DNA from: Coptis chinensis
Taxonomy: Eukaryota > Streptophyta > Magnoliopsida > Ranunculales > Ranunculaceae
Length of the DNA: 64,000 bases
Direction of reading: 5' to 3'
Assembly (NCBI GenBank): GCA_015680905.1
Contig: CM027377.1
Location: 5,294,501-5,358,500, forward strand
The notes below the pieces were generated by a model. That model was not told the origin of the DNA. It worked only from the letters and a program-made list of their open reading frames with translations, and made no database searches. This document shows positions 47,464 to 61,400 of this stretch, piece after piece (the first letter of the stretch is position 1; each line of letters opens with the position of its first letter). Position numbers and translations under genes: made by a program.

Positions 47464-48101
47464 TGTTAGAATAGTTGTATGAACACAGCAACTAAAGTAG
47501 AACATAAGGAATAGTAGCAATGAATAAATAAGGACAAAGAAGAATGGCAATAAATAACCGCCAGAAGTCGGGTTCCTAAGGAAAGATTTCCCCTTCCTTC
47601 CAATCGCAGAAAAGCAACAATTGGCGTCTTCTTCATTGGATTCAATGGTTAATGACGACTTTGACTTTTGAAACGCACTACCCTCTGTAACGTCGGTGAA
47701 TATAACTCTCTCCTGGGGGCCGACGAAGAAGAAGAGAAGAAGAAAAGAACCGGTTTGAGTTTCGTTTCTCGAGTTGAGTTTTCGATCAAGTCTACTCTCT
47801 CTATGGACTCACAAATCCTATTTATAGAGGTTAGGAGGAAGAGAGACCAACTCCTAATAGAACACTCAAAACTTGTTTCGCGACAAGAAAAAAAGGCAAA
47901 ACAAGTTTAAAGCTATTGGGTCAAACCACTACCCACAACAAGAAGCAGTTTCCAAGCCCAAGCCCAACCCTACCGATGTGGTGGATAACCAATGGGGACT
48001 ATCTACTATGCACTAAAGTGGCGAGAACACCATTTGTTCATCTCCTCCACTTTGCATTAACACACACACAAGTATTTAGAAATACGCAAGAGATTCCAAC
48101 A
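47464..48101 (-). repeat. LTR (3' LTR by inferred orientation)
   Basis: 638 bp; pairs with 53822-54443 but with many substitutions and short indels, indicating an old insertion or uneven sequence quality. Confidence 0.88.
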
Positions 48102-51100
48102 ATCCCCTACTATTTCAAAATACTAATAGTCCCCACTATTTTGGAATAGGATATTACAAAAGAAATGGGTTAACGAAATGCCGAGAGAATCGAAAAACAA
48201 TGCATAAGATAATCGGGGGTGCTTTCTGGGCTTGAACCACCATAATGGTAACATATCTTATAATACGTGAAAGTGGTGGATTAAAAAATCTTTGAACCAA
48301 CATTCCCTCAGTAAAATAGAGGGACATGCACCCACATTGCTCTTTCATTATATGCCCGTTACTGGTGTTGGCGCTTTTGGCCCTCTTGTACTGTTTATGT
48401 GAATGCTCTGTGAGAGTACTTGCCCGAATACTCATAAGAACCGACCCAGTTCTACATTCACGTAGGATATCCATCAAGTGTACATAGCATTTAAAATACA
48501 CTATCTCATAAAAATAATGGACTATGGATTCCATTAAGAGTAAAATAACTCATCCTTTTCTCATTGCTATTCAAGTTATACAAAGTATACAAAAATGCTA
48601 TCTAGTCATAGGGGGGGCGCCCTCAAAGAAAGACAATAAGATACCGTGCGGACGAGGTGACTTGTTTTTCCCTTTGAACCTACTTCATGGGATCTCCAAT
48701 CACATGTGTGGGGTGCCGCCGTCGGTCTTAAGCCCTATCTAAGGCAAAAGTCCCATCCCTCGACGATAACCACTTGCCTCCAAAGAAGTGGTGCGGTTAG
48801 ACATGTGGCCAAACCGAGTCCAACCTAACATAATCTCTAGCAACCGCTGATTAAGTTATATCTCAACTTACATGTATTCTTTTCCCATTGCACATAAGTT
48901 AACATGTCTTAGCTATTGCAATGAGACAAAGGTTGCAAAGCATATACACATCGTGAGGTCATTTAGAGCCAATGGGAAGATTTGCCAAGAGGTTGCTAAC
49001 CCACTCAAGATCATCACATGCCTTTTCTATATGCATTAGCTTGGATGATATCCAAGACACTCAATTTCCACCAAAGGTAAACACATAAACATTACTCGAT
49101 CCAGTTTTATAATATTTTACCCTTCTAACAATGATGGAAATCTACTAAATATTAGTCCATAATCAATGGCTCATGCTATAGTACTTGATAATCGACAATA
49201 TACATCAAAGTTCCTTATAAGGACACAATGGGTTATCACCAAGATGCCATTAATGTAGGCAATGTCATGTCTCACATACATTATCCATCAAGTACAATTG
49301 GCTACCAATGATATTGACATATTTAGTATGAGAAAACACAAGGAGATTATTTTTCATAAGATGGATATTTGCCACAAAAGGTGTTAACACATGCTTACTA
49401 TCATAATACCCATACTTTTCAATGAAAAATATTTCTACTAAGTGTTATAACAATATAATGAGACCAACATGAGTTTTAATTCCTATATTCACCAGTCATT
49501 CAATTCTGTAGTGCCCGAAATTCCCCTATACCATCCGGCCAGTCTGGTTTAAAAGATGCGGTATGGCCTTCAACCATATTCAAACGTCAACATCTTGACA
49601 ACCTAATATAGCAATTACAGAAATGAGTTTAACAACATAATAAACTATCATTTTAATGACGGTTTATGATGTGTTTCAAATAGAATTTCTCTCCTCATAC
49701 ACATTCTCAATGCTAGCACTCATGATATTAAATCATCTAAACAAAGAGAGATTAACACATATGTCTTGCTTTGCTCTAAAGAAAGTACACATTTTTTATC
49801 AACAACGGTGTTTTGACATCCATATGACACTAATATGTTGTTGAATTGCTCATGCCATTTATAGAGCTTTGAATCAACTCATACAAAGATTTAACTAAAT
49901 TGTATACCTTCACTCATCACCGGTACTACTTGGTATTGTAGTTCCTTTCAAGCACAACTACTCAACTAGAGTCTTTAGAATTACAGAGAAGAAATTCTAG
50001 TTATATGAGCAAGGTTTCAAAATAGTATAAATCTTGTCTCTGATTGAAACCCCTTGGCTATTATTATTAGCATTGTATGTTGCAATACAACTATCACCTT
50101 TTAGTTTTCTTTTGAAGATCCAATTCAACCTATAGATCCCTCAATAAATCAAGAGTCCAGTTTAGAGGAGTTGTATCCTTCAAAAAGGACACTTCTCATA
50201 GACAGACAACTTCTTTATAGGTTAATGAATCTTCCTCAAGAAACATATAAACATCATCACCGTGAATGGTGAAAATACTCATTGATAGTCTTCCAAATTT
50301 CTTGTGCAGAAATAATGGGATTATCTTATGCAGTTCATTATGAACATTCAACCACTCTATGCCAATTTCTCAGAAAGCACAACCTCAAATAAAATTAGCA
50401 TATAAGACATTCAATAATAGTGTGGTATCTACAAAATTGTTATCACTCATGACAACTGAAAACAAACATCACTATTATGAGTTTCACCAATGAATATCTA
50501 CTAGATAATTCTAGGTCTCAAAAAAAGACTTCTTTTAGATTCATTCACAATAGCCTTGGCAAGACACCCAAGACATTTTGAAGCATTTTTGGATAGGCCC
50601 AAGACCTTTCCATACTTTGTAGTTCAGTTGTCTTTCCAATTATCTTGTGAGATGAACTATGGTAAAAAACAAGAGCATGCATATGGGTCACCACCCCCCA
50701 CAGTTCAATAGTTACTCAACCTAATCAAACTTACATGCAAAACACATTATACCGCTACAAACACTAAAAGAAACAACAACAATAAAATGCACTCTTATGA
50801 CAAGAATATATTTTACTCAAGTCTATGATTCTGGATCATATAAACATAGTCATATTATGTTCATGTTATCTATATGAAAGGAAATCCACAAAAGATTCTA
50901 ATGAATCTTAAAGAATAGAAGAATCAGATGAAAAGGGTTTTACCCGAGATAATATCATTATCATCCTTCTTTTCATCATTCAACATTCCAACTATCATAG
51001 GGAGACAATCCACGCACTTGTACATCACCTTAGCTATTTATCCATAGTCATAGGAGGATAATGCCTAATAAGACAATCCAACAAGCGTTACATCTCTTTG

Positions 51101-52133
51101 TCTAAAATAGTCAATTGGAGGATATTGTCTAAGAAGACAATCCATAACCTTACATCTCCTTGACTAAATTAGGTTTAGGAGGATATGATTGTTTCCCATA
51201 TTGTTTCCTCTCAGTGAACAACGATACTCATTACTTAATAATATATGACATGGTTAAACTTCATGTCAATGTTAAATAATGCATTCATGCCAAACATGGT
51301 AAATATCATATCATAGGTTCAGAAAAGTAAACTTTAATTGTACCCCTCACAACAAAAAGTATCGATATTTAAGCAAATCTAGCCAATTGAATATGCAAAA
51401 CAACCGAGGACTTCACCTCCTCTTTTTACATGAGCTCAAGCAAGATAGGATACCTATTAACAAGACCTCAAATACTACCACAACATCTAATGGCTCAACC
51501 CATTAATGTCTTCAACTAGAAAAATTTACCAATAAACTATTATCAAGTTTAAAGTAAATCCATCCACGATGATTAATATCCAAAACTAGCATGCTACACA
51601 ACTTTAACATATGCTATATTAGATATAAGCTACAAGTTACTTCATCTAACATGTATTTTCACAACAGTACAATTATACCCATCGTCTAACAACACGTTCA
51701 CTCAATAAAGGTAAGCAATTATGCATTGAATACATTATAATTACTATCCAAGATTTGAGTGTGGTTGATATTAACTATCTTAAGGTCTCTCTTAGACCAT
51801 CTACATACATCTACATATGTACAAAGAAAATAATATCAAACTACTTCTAGTCAAACCAATTAATATTTTAGTGATAAACACGTATAATTTGTTGACTAGG
51901 TTATTAAAGAAGTTTAAGCTTTTGGGATTTCCTCCTAAGAAAAACTAGCATGCAACTCAAGGCAAGAATATCACCATATAATCAAACCAAAAGAATTGCA
52001 AATGAGTGAAAGAATACGATACCTAACCGATTGAAAAATCGGATTACCATATTTTTCTCCTTCTAGAAAAAAAAAATTCAAAAGAACTATAATTCTCAAC
52101 CATTTCGGACGAATTGGGTATCAATCCTTATAC

Positions 52134-53428
52134 TAGGGGTGGGAATTTGGCCCTAACGACCCTAACCCGCCCCGACCAATTCGGATTAAGCCTTATAAAG
52201 CCCTCACAACTAAAGCCCTCCACAGAGTTTAGGGGCCGGCCCGCCCTACCTCTAATGCTTCTCTAGGGAGGCGGCTAGGGCTAAGATTCTAAAACATAGG
52301 CCCTACCCCTAACTAAGCCCCTAACCAAGCCCTAACCGCCCCGTTTCATACTTTCACTATAAATACACATACCATAATTGTCCAACTCTTTGTTAAATAT
52401 TTTCAATTAAAATAACATCGTCCTTTAATTTATCACTTACACCCAAGGGTACTTCCAATAACTTGTTTTATATAACAAAAAACTTGTCAACTTAGCGACC
52501 ATGAAAGAACAATGAGCACTAGCCTAATAAAAAAATAAGACTTTATTCCTTTGATCATCAAGTCAAAGTCCATAACTTATTATTCTCAATTTCTTTTCTC
52601 ACTTATTTCTTATAAATTATATTTTTATTCACATCCAAGCCAAGTCTAAAACTAAAGGTTTCCTTCCACACCATTAAAGCAAAATACAGAGCAGACATTT
52701 GTAACATAGAAACCAAAAAACACCCTTTGTCAGAAAAATGACATTTGTAATCTCAAACCTTTCTCCATCACTTGTTCAAAAGCCAATATTTTCATTTCCA
52801 TATACAAAGCTTGAATCACTTTTAAATTAGAAGAAAGGTAATATTATTTTTTTGTTTGAATCTATTATAGAAATAATTTATGATATTACAAATAGTTTAA
52901 CAACTTCCATGACCCTTAACCAAAACTATTATGTTTCTTCTTTATATCTATTACTTCTTCCTTTAAAATGATAATATAATTATTTGTCTATGTATTTAAA
53001 TGTTAAATGTAATTTTAGTGAGGTTTGAGTACAAGGAAGAACAAATTCCGAACTCTCGATGTACTTCAGTTCATTAGATTGTGGATGTGCATTTAAAATT
53101 TTTGGACTTATACAGGATTATTACTAGATTGGTTGGACTTTGAGTTTGTAGATTATTGTACATTTTTGTAATATAAATGAGTTTTAAAACTGATGTAGTA
53201 AAAAAAAAGAAAATATATAGGCCCGGCCCTAAAGCCCGGCCCTAAAGCCCGACCCTAAAGCCCTTAAAGAGGGCTAGGGTCAGGGTCAGGGCTTGAGATT
53301 TAGACTTGTGACCCGGCCCGACCCGGCCCTATGCTGACTTTAGGGCCGGGCCGACCCGACCCTAATATCTGAAGGGCTTTAAATGTTTAGGGCCGGGCTA
53401 GCCCGACCCGGCCCATTGCCCACCCCTA
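52134..53428. mobile_element. Non-autonomous hAT element nested in the LTR element
   Basis: Ends TAGGGGTGGG and CCCACCCCTA, with an exact 8-bp duplication CCTTATAC (52126-52133, 53429-53436). Subterminal regions are rich in GGCCCTAA/CCCGGCCCTA repeats. It is 1295 bp and has no transposase frame. Confidence 0.92.
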
Positions 53429-53821
53429 CCTTATACCACTGGAAAGCTCTTTGAATCAGCTATCCAACACAAGAAGCGGATTGCAAAACCGAAGCTCGAA
53501 ATGAAAGTTATAGCAGCTTCGTAACGAGTGACGCAAATTGTCAAAAAGACGAACTTTGACGTTTTTCTTGATAGAAATCTCAGATTTGACTCCCACAAAC
53601 GTAGGAGAAAAGTCTACAACCATATAGGGTTTGATAAACCACAAAAGATCAATAAATATTCAATCTTTAATTGGTTTCCCTATAAAAAATGAAATTATTA
53701 GAAAATTTCTAAAGTCATAACCCAATAACACAAACAATAACTCAAAGTAAAAGACTTATCTTTTGATTGTCGTATTAAAGCACTCTCCTTTGTTCTACTA
53801 CAAAAATTCTTTCCTTAAGAT

Positions 53822-54443
53822 TGTTAGAATAGTTGTATGAACACAGCAACTAAAGTAGAACATAAGGAATAGTAGCAATGAATAAACAAGGACAGGAGTA
53901 ACTGGGAATAACCAAGGCGCGGATTAGGCTGTCCTTAAGGAAAGATTTCGCCCCTTCCAATGGTGCAGAAAGGCAACAGTGGCGTCTTCCCTCACAGGAT
54001 TCAATGGTTAACAGCCACTGACTTTGCACTAGAACAGACTACCCTCTAGAACAGCAATATAACTCTCTCTGGCGGCTGACAGTAAGAAGAGAAGAAGAAA
54101 AGAACTGGTTTGAGTTTCTGTTTCTCTGAGTTGAGTTTCTGATCAAGTCTACTCTCTCTATGGACTCACAGTTCTATTTATAGAGGTTAGGAGGAAGAGA
54201 GACCAACTCCTAATAGAACACTAAAACTTGCTGCACAAGAAAAAGGCAAAACAAGTTTAGGCTATTGGTCAAACCACTACCCACAACAGTAAGCCCAAGC
54301 CCAAGCCCGAACCCTACCCGATGTGGTGGATAACCAATGTGGGACTATCTACTATGCACTAAAGTGGCGAGAACACCATTTGTTCATCTCCTCCACTTTG
54401 CACACACACACTAGTATTTAGAAATACGCAAGAGATTCCAACA
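53822..54443 (-). repeat. LTR (5' LTR by inferred orientation)
   Basis: 622 bp, same ends as 47464-48101. The TATA-like CTATAAATAG on minus is at about 54174-54183. Confidence 0.88.
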
Positions 54444-54448
54444 ATCAT

Positions 54449-54944
54449 GTGTTCGTGGATCATCGTAGGTTAGTGCAGTGCACTAGTCATGAACCAATTA
54501 CACCACAAACATGTCCAAGCAGTAATCTAGTGACTACTTTACTTAAGCAAAAAAAAAAAGTAACTACGTTACCCTTAAAAGGTTGTGCATTATTATCGAA
54601 AAAAAACAGATTGAGCATTAGTGCATGACTTCTATCATTAAGTCATGAACCTCTAATTCAAGCAAGTAACAAATACAGAGCGGATTGGTTATCAGATCCA
54701 CATGAAGTCAATACTATGAACTATCTCATCATTGCAGCTTTGAGGAGTTGTGAACAGTTGTCTTATGAGCTTCAAAAACTATTATATTTGGAACTTACTA
54801 TCCCATTTGAATACCGAGTGCTCTATTAATAACAACACACAATTTCAAACGACATGGTTCGATCATATTTACAACGAATCCTAATTTAATTCAAAATAAA
54901 ATTAATCAGTCACAGATTTTACATACTTCACTAAGAGGATCATA
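54449..54944. other. Downstream flank of the LTR element
   Basis: AT-rich; no feature seen apart from the probable 3' UTR of the membrane protein. Confidence 0.4.
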
Positions 54945-55298
54945 TCAAGTTGAAGGTGGAGGAGAAGGAGTCTCAATATCATGAGGCTTTGAAGTAATTG
55001 CTTTCGCTCCTAGTTCCAATTCATCTGATATACAGCAGCAAAACTTTATGCGAAACCACCAGTAACAGTCAACATACCTAATGTTCAACGGATTCCCTGA
55101 ACGTCTAGCTAAGAAACGACCCAAGATGCATGACAGTAGCGTTATAACAGCTAGCACAGACATTACAGCAAAAAAAGGTCCAACTGATCCATTATTATTT
55201 GAAACCGCTTCTGGATACATCACTTGCTGTGGCTCCTCCTGCTGTTCAGGGAAGGATGCAGATGCCATCGCGTTCTTGCAAGTATAGAACACGTCCAA
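54945..55298 (-). CDS. Small single-pass membrane protein, uncharacterised
   Basis: 117 residues from 55298, or 107 from the second Met (MASASFPEQQ). An acidic/Gln N-terminus is followed by a hydrophobic helix (GPFFAVMSVLAVITLLSCIL), a basic stop-transfer GRFLARRSG, an aromatic/Cys segment (YVDCYWWFRIKFCCC) and a Pro-rich tail (ETPSPPPST). This layout is shared by short plant transmembrane proteins of unknown function. No introns needed. Confidence 0.65.
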   Translation of the reverse strand: MDVFYTCKNAMASASFPEQQEEPQQVMYPEAVSNNNGSVGPFFAVMSVLAVITLLSCILGRFLARRSGNPLNIRYVDCYWWFRIKFCCCISDELELGAKAITSKPHDIETPSPPPST

Positions 55299-56469
55299 GC
55301 TAAGAAGATAATTTATACTACAAGTATGAAGTATATGCTACTAGCTAGAGAAAGGCAAACGATGGAGTACTCCTTTAACAAGACCCATAAGCGCATCGCT
55401 GTTAAAGGAAAAAGCAATCAGGGATATATTATTAAGATTCATCATCTGTGTTGTTTATTTAATATACAAAAGTTGAATTATCTACTCAAAAGTCAGGCTT
55501 TCCACAAATGGATGACATTGGGAAGAATATACAAAGATTGTTTGATCACCGTACCATTCTCTCGTGATGTTTTTAACTGGACCAGAATTTAATTATTGCA
55601 GTTTTCATGAGTTTCACAGCTGCAAGAATTACCAGTGTACAATAGGATCAAGTGTAAATTTTGAACAAAAAACAAGATCAAGAAAGTATGTAAAGAGATC
55701 AAAGCCCCATTCACGGGGAACTTTGAATCTCTGTTAAGCTTCTTTGGTTGTACGTTGTAACATGGCACATGTGCATTCATTGAAAACATTCTGATCAAAG
55801 ATATAATATGTCAAGATGAATGAACATGCAAAACATTTAAGAAAATTTCAGCTTATTGATACTAGATCGACTTTCTAGCTTTTCTGACAGATTTCTCAAA
55901 GGTTTGCCTGTTGACTGGCCAGTTTTAACTTTTAACCAATAGCAAACTGGGTATTATGACATTGATTCAATTGGTGATACTACATTTTCATGATCCAGCT
56001 AGCTGAACTCCTGCGTGGCTCCATTGACCATTATAGTTTATATGACACACAATAACTTGACGTAGTAAGATTTCATAAAAAGGATATATAAGGATAAATG
56101 TTTGGTGAAATCTCATTTATGGATGAACAAAATATATTGGCCCATTCCATGTCTTTCAGAAAATTGAAATTCGAAAATGAAATCAATCTTTTGAAAAAAA
56201 TTAGCGTTTAATTGGTTTTATCAATATGTGGATTCCTTATGATGATGCATGAACGATAATCCTGAAACTTTTACTATTGATAACGAGCGAATCAAATTGG
56301 CAGATTGCATAGGTTTTAATACATACATTCACATTTTGTAGCGAAAAAAAATAGTAAATATATTCACAACATATATTGTGTGTGTGTGTGTTTTTTTATG
56401 GCGAGAGAAAGTGCAAGAGACGACTAATTACTGAATCAAGTTACTCCCATAGGCCATATCATATATTTT
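55299..56469. other. Intergenic between the two small membrane protein genes
   Basis: No supported gene; a TG repeat lies at about 56376-56391. The frame 55224-55592 (plus) is antisense to and beyond the membrane protein and shows no domain. Confidence 0.4.
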
Positions 56470-56931
56470 CTAAAGATTCTTCACCATTTGGATTAAATGG
56501 TAGTGTAAAACAGAATCAAGTTCATCTTTCCCTATATACGGCGGGAAGCTACTAGATTCCTCTCTTCCCCAGAAGCTGCCAAATGCAAACTTTCCATGCT
56601 GCGACAATTCCTCCATTGCCTTCTCAACTTCATTAAAAGTCTTTCTACAATCTTGGTAAGAACTTACAGAAAAACCTTCTAATACGATTCTTGTCAGCTC
56701 TCCTTGAAAACTTATTCGTTGATCTTCCCCTGCATGTTGAACCATTCCACTCCATGTTATCTGCTCTTTTCGCTTCTTCTTCCAAAGTCTCTTTGATACA
56801 AGTCTTTTAGACTTTCGCACCAACTTGTGAGGAAGCTTAAGTAAGACAAGGACGATGATTTGTAGAATCAAGCATGGACAACAACAACATAAGACGGCGC
56901 CATCTGCAACCAACAAATTGCAGTCTTCCAT
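56470..56931 (-). CDS. Cysteine-rich small membrane protein
   Basis: 153 residues. The N-terminus (MEDCNLLVADGAVLCCCCPC) runs into a hydrophobic helix (LILQIIVLVLLKLP) and a strongly basic segment (HKLVRKSKRLVSKRLWKKKR). The rest is a charged domain with FNEVEKAMEELSQHGKFAFG and a C-terminal GKDELDSVLHYHLIQMVKN. The family recurs in plants with a CCCCPC motif and unknown function; membrane anchoring with a cytosolic basic tail is inferred. It shares the CCP...K-x-P-x-K...KRL layout with 29326-29670. Confidence 0.75.
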   Translation of the reverse strand: MEDCNLLVADGAVLCCCCPCLILQIIVLVLLKLPHKLVRKSKRLVSKRLWKKKRKEQITWSGMVQHAGEDQRISFQGELTRIVLEGFSVSSYQDCRKTFNEVEKAMEELSQHGKFAFGSFWGREESSSFPPYIGKDELDSVLHYHLIQMVKNL

Positions 56932-58401
56932 GCCAATGTAAAGTTGTTGATGAAAGGAGACGGGAAATGGTTATTCAGAAACTTGTTTAAGATGTCATGT
57001 CTTGGAAGGAATAATATATTTTCCTCTGAAGAGGGTAAAGAAAAAGCTAAGCAAGAAGAATAAATGTCAAAGAAATAAAAGGTGTTCTCATTTCTAATTC
57101 TTGCATTACTTCCTGTCTAGCGAAAACTCCCATATATAAGAAAAAGGGATCCTACAAGTATAGCAATCCAATGCTTTATAGCAATCCAATGCTTAATGTG
57201 CAGTATATTGCAACTCTGGACAGAAAGAAAAGATAATGCCTATTTCATTTGAAGGAAAGATTACAACAGATGTCTCATTTTTAATTATCCTTTACTTTTC
57301 TAAAGCTTGCAGGATTTTCTGCATAACTTGAGATGACATTGAGTGGTAGAGAAGTTTACTTTCTAATAAAGGTCACTCTTTATTGTGAAGACTGTAAGAC
57401 GAAGTTCAAGTTTCCAACAGGAACTTATCTCATGTCATATCCTCCATTATAAGATTAGAATCCAAGGAAAAAGTGCAACATAGCTTACAACCAGAGACTT
57501 TCATCATTTCAGCAAGATTATTAGGTCCTTCGGAACTTTGGAAGGTGAACGACACTGATATGGATCATTGAGGGGCACCAGATGTGAAGATCCGGATATG
57601 GGTGTTTCTATTATAAGGTCAGTAAATTTCTCACTCTGATTATTATCAGTTTCCTTTCCGCAGTGTTTGCAATTTTGTGCTTTGCCGATTTGCTCAGAGA
57701 GAAAATACTATGCCAATATATGTGACCCACAACGAAAGTGTACATGAAAATATGTGACCCACAAGGAAAGTGTATTTACATGGTAAATTTCAAAATCTTG
57801 TGGCTACCAAGACTCATATTTCCAGGATCCGAACTGAGTTTTATAAATTTGAAATAGCATGCATGCAGAGTACCTATTTCATCAATGGCACAAGTGCACA
57901 ACGAACCTGTAGAAACAAGAAAAGAAATGGAAAAAGTCTCAAGATGAAAACAGTTACTCATTAATTTGAATAAAGAAATTAAGTTAAAAGTTGTATTCAC
58001 AACTCGAAAAAATATTTGGTAAAAGTGAACATTTATCTCTACATGGATTTCTATATCGACAAAAAAAAGCACAAATTACAAAATTGAAGTCATACAATAT
58101 CGTAGAAGACGGAATGAACCTGGCTATAGATCTTCGTCAAACCCGACTGAAACGAAGACTAGTTAGCAACTTTACAACCGAATTGCTGCAGACATGAGAT
58201 TCACACTGTATCCTGCTCATAGTTTCTTGAACTCAATCCATCTGTTTAACGAGTCCCAAATTCTGCCAGCTAAATTCGCATGCCCTCATTTTGTCCAGCC
58301 AAGACACTCAAAATGCATATGATAAACACTTCGATTTCAGGGCTAAATGGTGTAGCACATGGTATCGGTCAGTATTAGTCCTATCTGGATATCATAGCTC
58401 T
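56932..58401. other. Intergenic between the Cys-rich gene and PERK
   Basis: No supported gene. 57770-58197 has chance frames on both strands without domains. The last part is PERK 3' UTR. Confidence 0.45.
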
Positions 58402-61400
58402 CTAATTTTCCCAACTACTTCTGCTGAACAAATCAGAAGAACTATAGTCTTGACTACCAAATGCCATTCTACGAAATATTCTGATTTCCTCAGACCGTTG
58501 GGTAGAGTTGAAAACTTCACTTTGACCAGGTAAAATTCCATTTGTTAGATCTGAGGACTCAGCTATAGCTTCAAAAGCTCTGACGACCTGAACAAAAATA
58601 CAATTGCATCATGGTTTTGGTTCCTACTTCCATCCTCAGCCACATAAAATTCAAGTGAAGATTTTTTTTGTTCTTTTTCTTATGAATAAAGTGTAATCGA
58701 TAAAATACCTGTCCCATACGAGGCCTTTTCACAGATGAATGGCGCACACATACTGCAGCTGCCTCAATCATGTGGATCACCTCACGTTCTACATAGTTCT
58801 TCTCTAACCTTGGATCGAGCAATCCTTCAAACTCTTTATTCACAAGTGCATTGCTCATTAATGGTCGAGCCTGAAAATGACACCCATTCTGTAAGCATAA
58901 GGAAATTTGTTTTGCAAATAATCTAAACATCGTCAAGATGTAGAGGCCTGATTCAGTAATGTGGAGAAAAAAAATGGAATTCCCTTTTGTTTTGAATTAA
59001 AGCAAATAGAACATGTATTACACCATTAACATTTCCTGTAGCTTGTCATACTCTGGCTCTCCAAAACAAACGGGTGGGCTGACATGATAAAGATGTCCAA
59101 AGCACACCAATGAAATTAATGCTTTAAAAACAGCACAAAAGATGTACTTGTTGTTTTCTTTTCTTTTCTTTTTTACTTTTTTTTTAGGTTGTTGTTGTTG
59201 TTGTGGTGACAGAAGTTCTAGTCCTGGACAAGCAAAAAAGTTTGAAAACACATATATCAAGCAGAAAATATCATTTCACAATGTTCCTGGTTCCTTGAGC
59301 TGACTGTTCAACATATGGGGAATTCAGGATACACGTGTTTTTTTTTGGTGAAAAACATGTGTGTCATGGAACAGTTATCCAGCAAATCCTCAACAGCCAA
59401 ACAAACAAATCCTGCCATACATGGGTAATTTATATGAAACTTCTCATAAGTCCCCATACCATGCAAAGTCACCAAAAGGTTATTCAATTAGTAGTTGATG
59501 CAATTACACTTCTAAATTCGTTTTGGAAGTACATTAAGGTTGTGTATGGTCTGCAGAATCAGCTTAAGATGGAAAACCAACTTATTCCAATTCATTTATG
59601 ATATATCAGGTCATGTTTAAAGACAATCGTTGTTCAATTGTTATTTGTTAGTTACACACAAGAAAAGAACTAATTCCAATTAATTTCTTCAGAGAGATGC
59701 AAGGCAATGACTACTACTTCAACTAGGGAAGAGAGTAACCACTGCCTTCACCACGGCTTCGTTCACACAAACTTACTTATATCTCTTTGGGATACACCAC
59801 AAACACCAAAAGAGTATCCTCAATCTCACCGCATCAAAAAAAATATCATAAATATAAGAAGTCGATTCCAATCCATTTGCAGAAACGAAAGCAAATCAAC
59901 ACCATGATTATCAATCCCATACTAAATGCAAGTTATCTTGCCGCAGACAGAGTACAAAAAGGTATGTGAAGATACAGTTTCCATTCTAGTCTAAACATCA
60001 GACAGCTTCCACAACCATGACCATAGTTGATCATAGAGAGATCGTGTGTGTGTGTGCAAGAGAGAGAGAGAGGATAAGTTCATTAAGGAAGATGAAGTAA
60101 CCACATGATTTCAAGGAGGTGGATTGAAGATAGGGAATAAGTGTCAAGGATAGACAAAACAAGCTGAGAGGATTTATCCTATCTTTTTGAAACACCAGGC
60201 TGTTCAAAAAGAGGTGTGGGCTGGAGGTGGAGGTGGAACCACATGCACTATGCATGAGCTTGCATGGTATCGGCTATCATCCTTGACTTCAGCACCTAAT
60301 TGGCCTCCAAACAAATACTCTTTTGCAACACCCTGAGGTCCTGACCCATCTTGCTGAGTTGCCTATTTTCGCTTATACAGTGTGCCACATGAACACTAAT
60401 CAATTTTATGTGAGTACAAAGAGATTAAGAAATAAAGCTGTGAAAGATTTGAGACATCTATCTTATCTAATGTTAATCTGAATTGGAAAGGTGAAACCAA
60501 TAAGATCCATGTATTCGTTCTAGTTTTGTAAGAGATCTTGTCGAGAATTGTTACTTATAAGTGCTTACTACTTATTCTCACAGTAAGTGGAGGACTACTT
60601 TTTTTTGGGTGTTTGTTTTTTAGCTACTTATATGTGGTAGACCTTTTATTTTGGTACATTTTGCTACTTATTAGTGCCAAAAGTGCAAGTAGGAAAACCT
60701 GACTTACACAAACTTGTAAGTAGCAAGCACTTGTAAGTACTAAAAAACAAACAGGCCCTTATTTACATCTGTTAGTTCCTTTTTTGTGCGAAATAACCAC
60801 AACTCATAATATCCAGGAACTAACTTTCTTTCCCAGCAACTTCCTACAAACGAAACACACCGTCAATTTCCGTAAGTACCTGATATAACTCTCTCTCTCA
60901 AGTTTAGGTACTAGTCTTAGAATTGGAAGGAAAATCAAGCAGTACACAAAAATCAAGAGCATCTGAGACACTTTAACTGAAGTGCAATCCTTTTCAAATT
61001 AACCAGTCTCTAGTGTATAGTGTACATATTAGATCAATATGGGTAAACTTCTACTATAGACAGGGGTTCAAACATGAGAAGTGTGTCTTCACGGCAAATT
61101 CTATGAATTTGAAATTGTAAAAAGCTTGAGAAGTTTGACGTGTCACTGGAACTAGCAATGAAAACAAGTTTTCAAAATGTTTAAGTTCCTACGTATAATA
61201 GAGAGAAGGTTTTACATTAATTAGTACTTACCCATTCAACTAGGTTCTCATCTCCCAAAGGCTGAGATCCATCCACAGGTTTACGGCCAGTAATTAGCTC
61301 CAAAAGCACAACTCCAAATGAGTATACATCAGATTTCTCAGTCAATTTGCCACTTGATGCATATTCTGGAGCCATATATCTGGAAATAATACAATTTTAT

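Larger units (their letters stand above)
47464..54443 (-). mobile_element. LTR retroelement without coding capacity (LARD-like), minus orientation
   Basis: Two LTRs (47464-48101, 53822-54443) begin TGTTAG and end CCAACA on the plus strand, flanked by the exact 5-bp duplication ATCAT (47459-47463, 54444-54448). Minus orientation is inferred. On the minus strand a purine tract (AGTAGGGGAT) abuts the LTR start TGTTGGAATC, and a TATA box (CTATAAATAG) lies inside the LTR. The ~5.7-kb interior has no gag or pol frames, only short chance frames, and includes a nested hAT at 52134-53428. No standard tRNA-Met primer site is seen. Confidence 0.88.

Noticed and set aside
47668-47910. Open frame with basic residues
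   Set aside because: Falls entirely inside an LTR; the other LTR does not preserve the frame.
59018-59260. Minus-strand frame with a poly-Gln/Lys stretch
   Set aside because: Lies in the 2.4-kb PERK intron between two in-phase exons; low complexity only.
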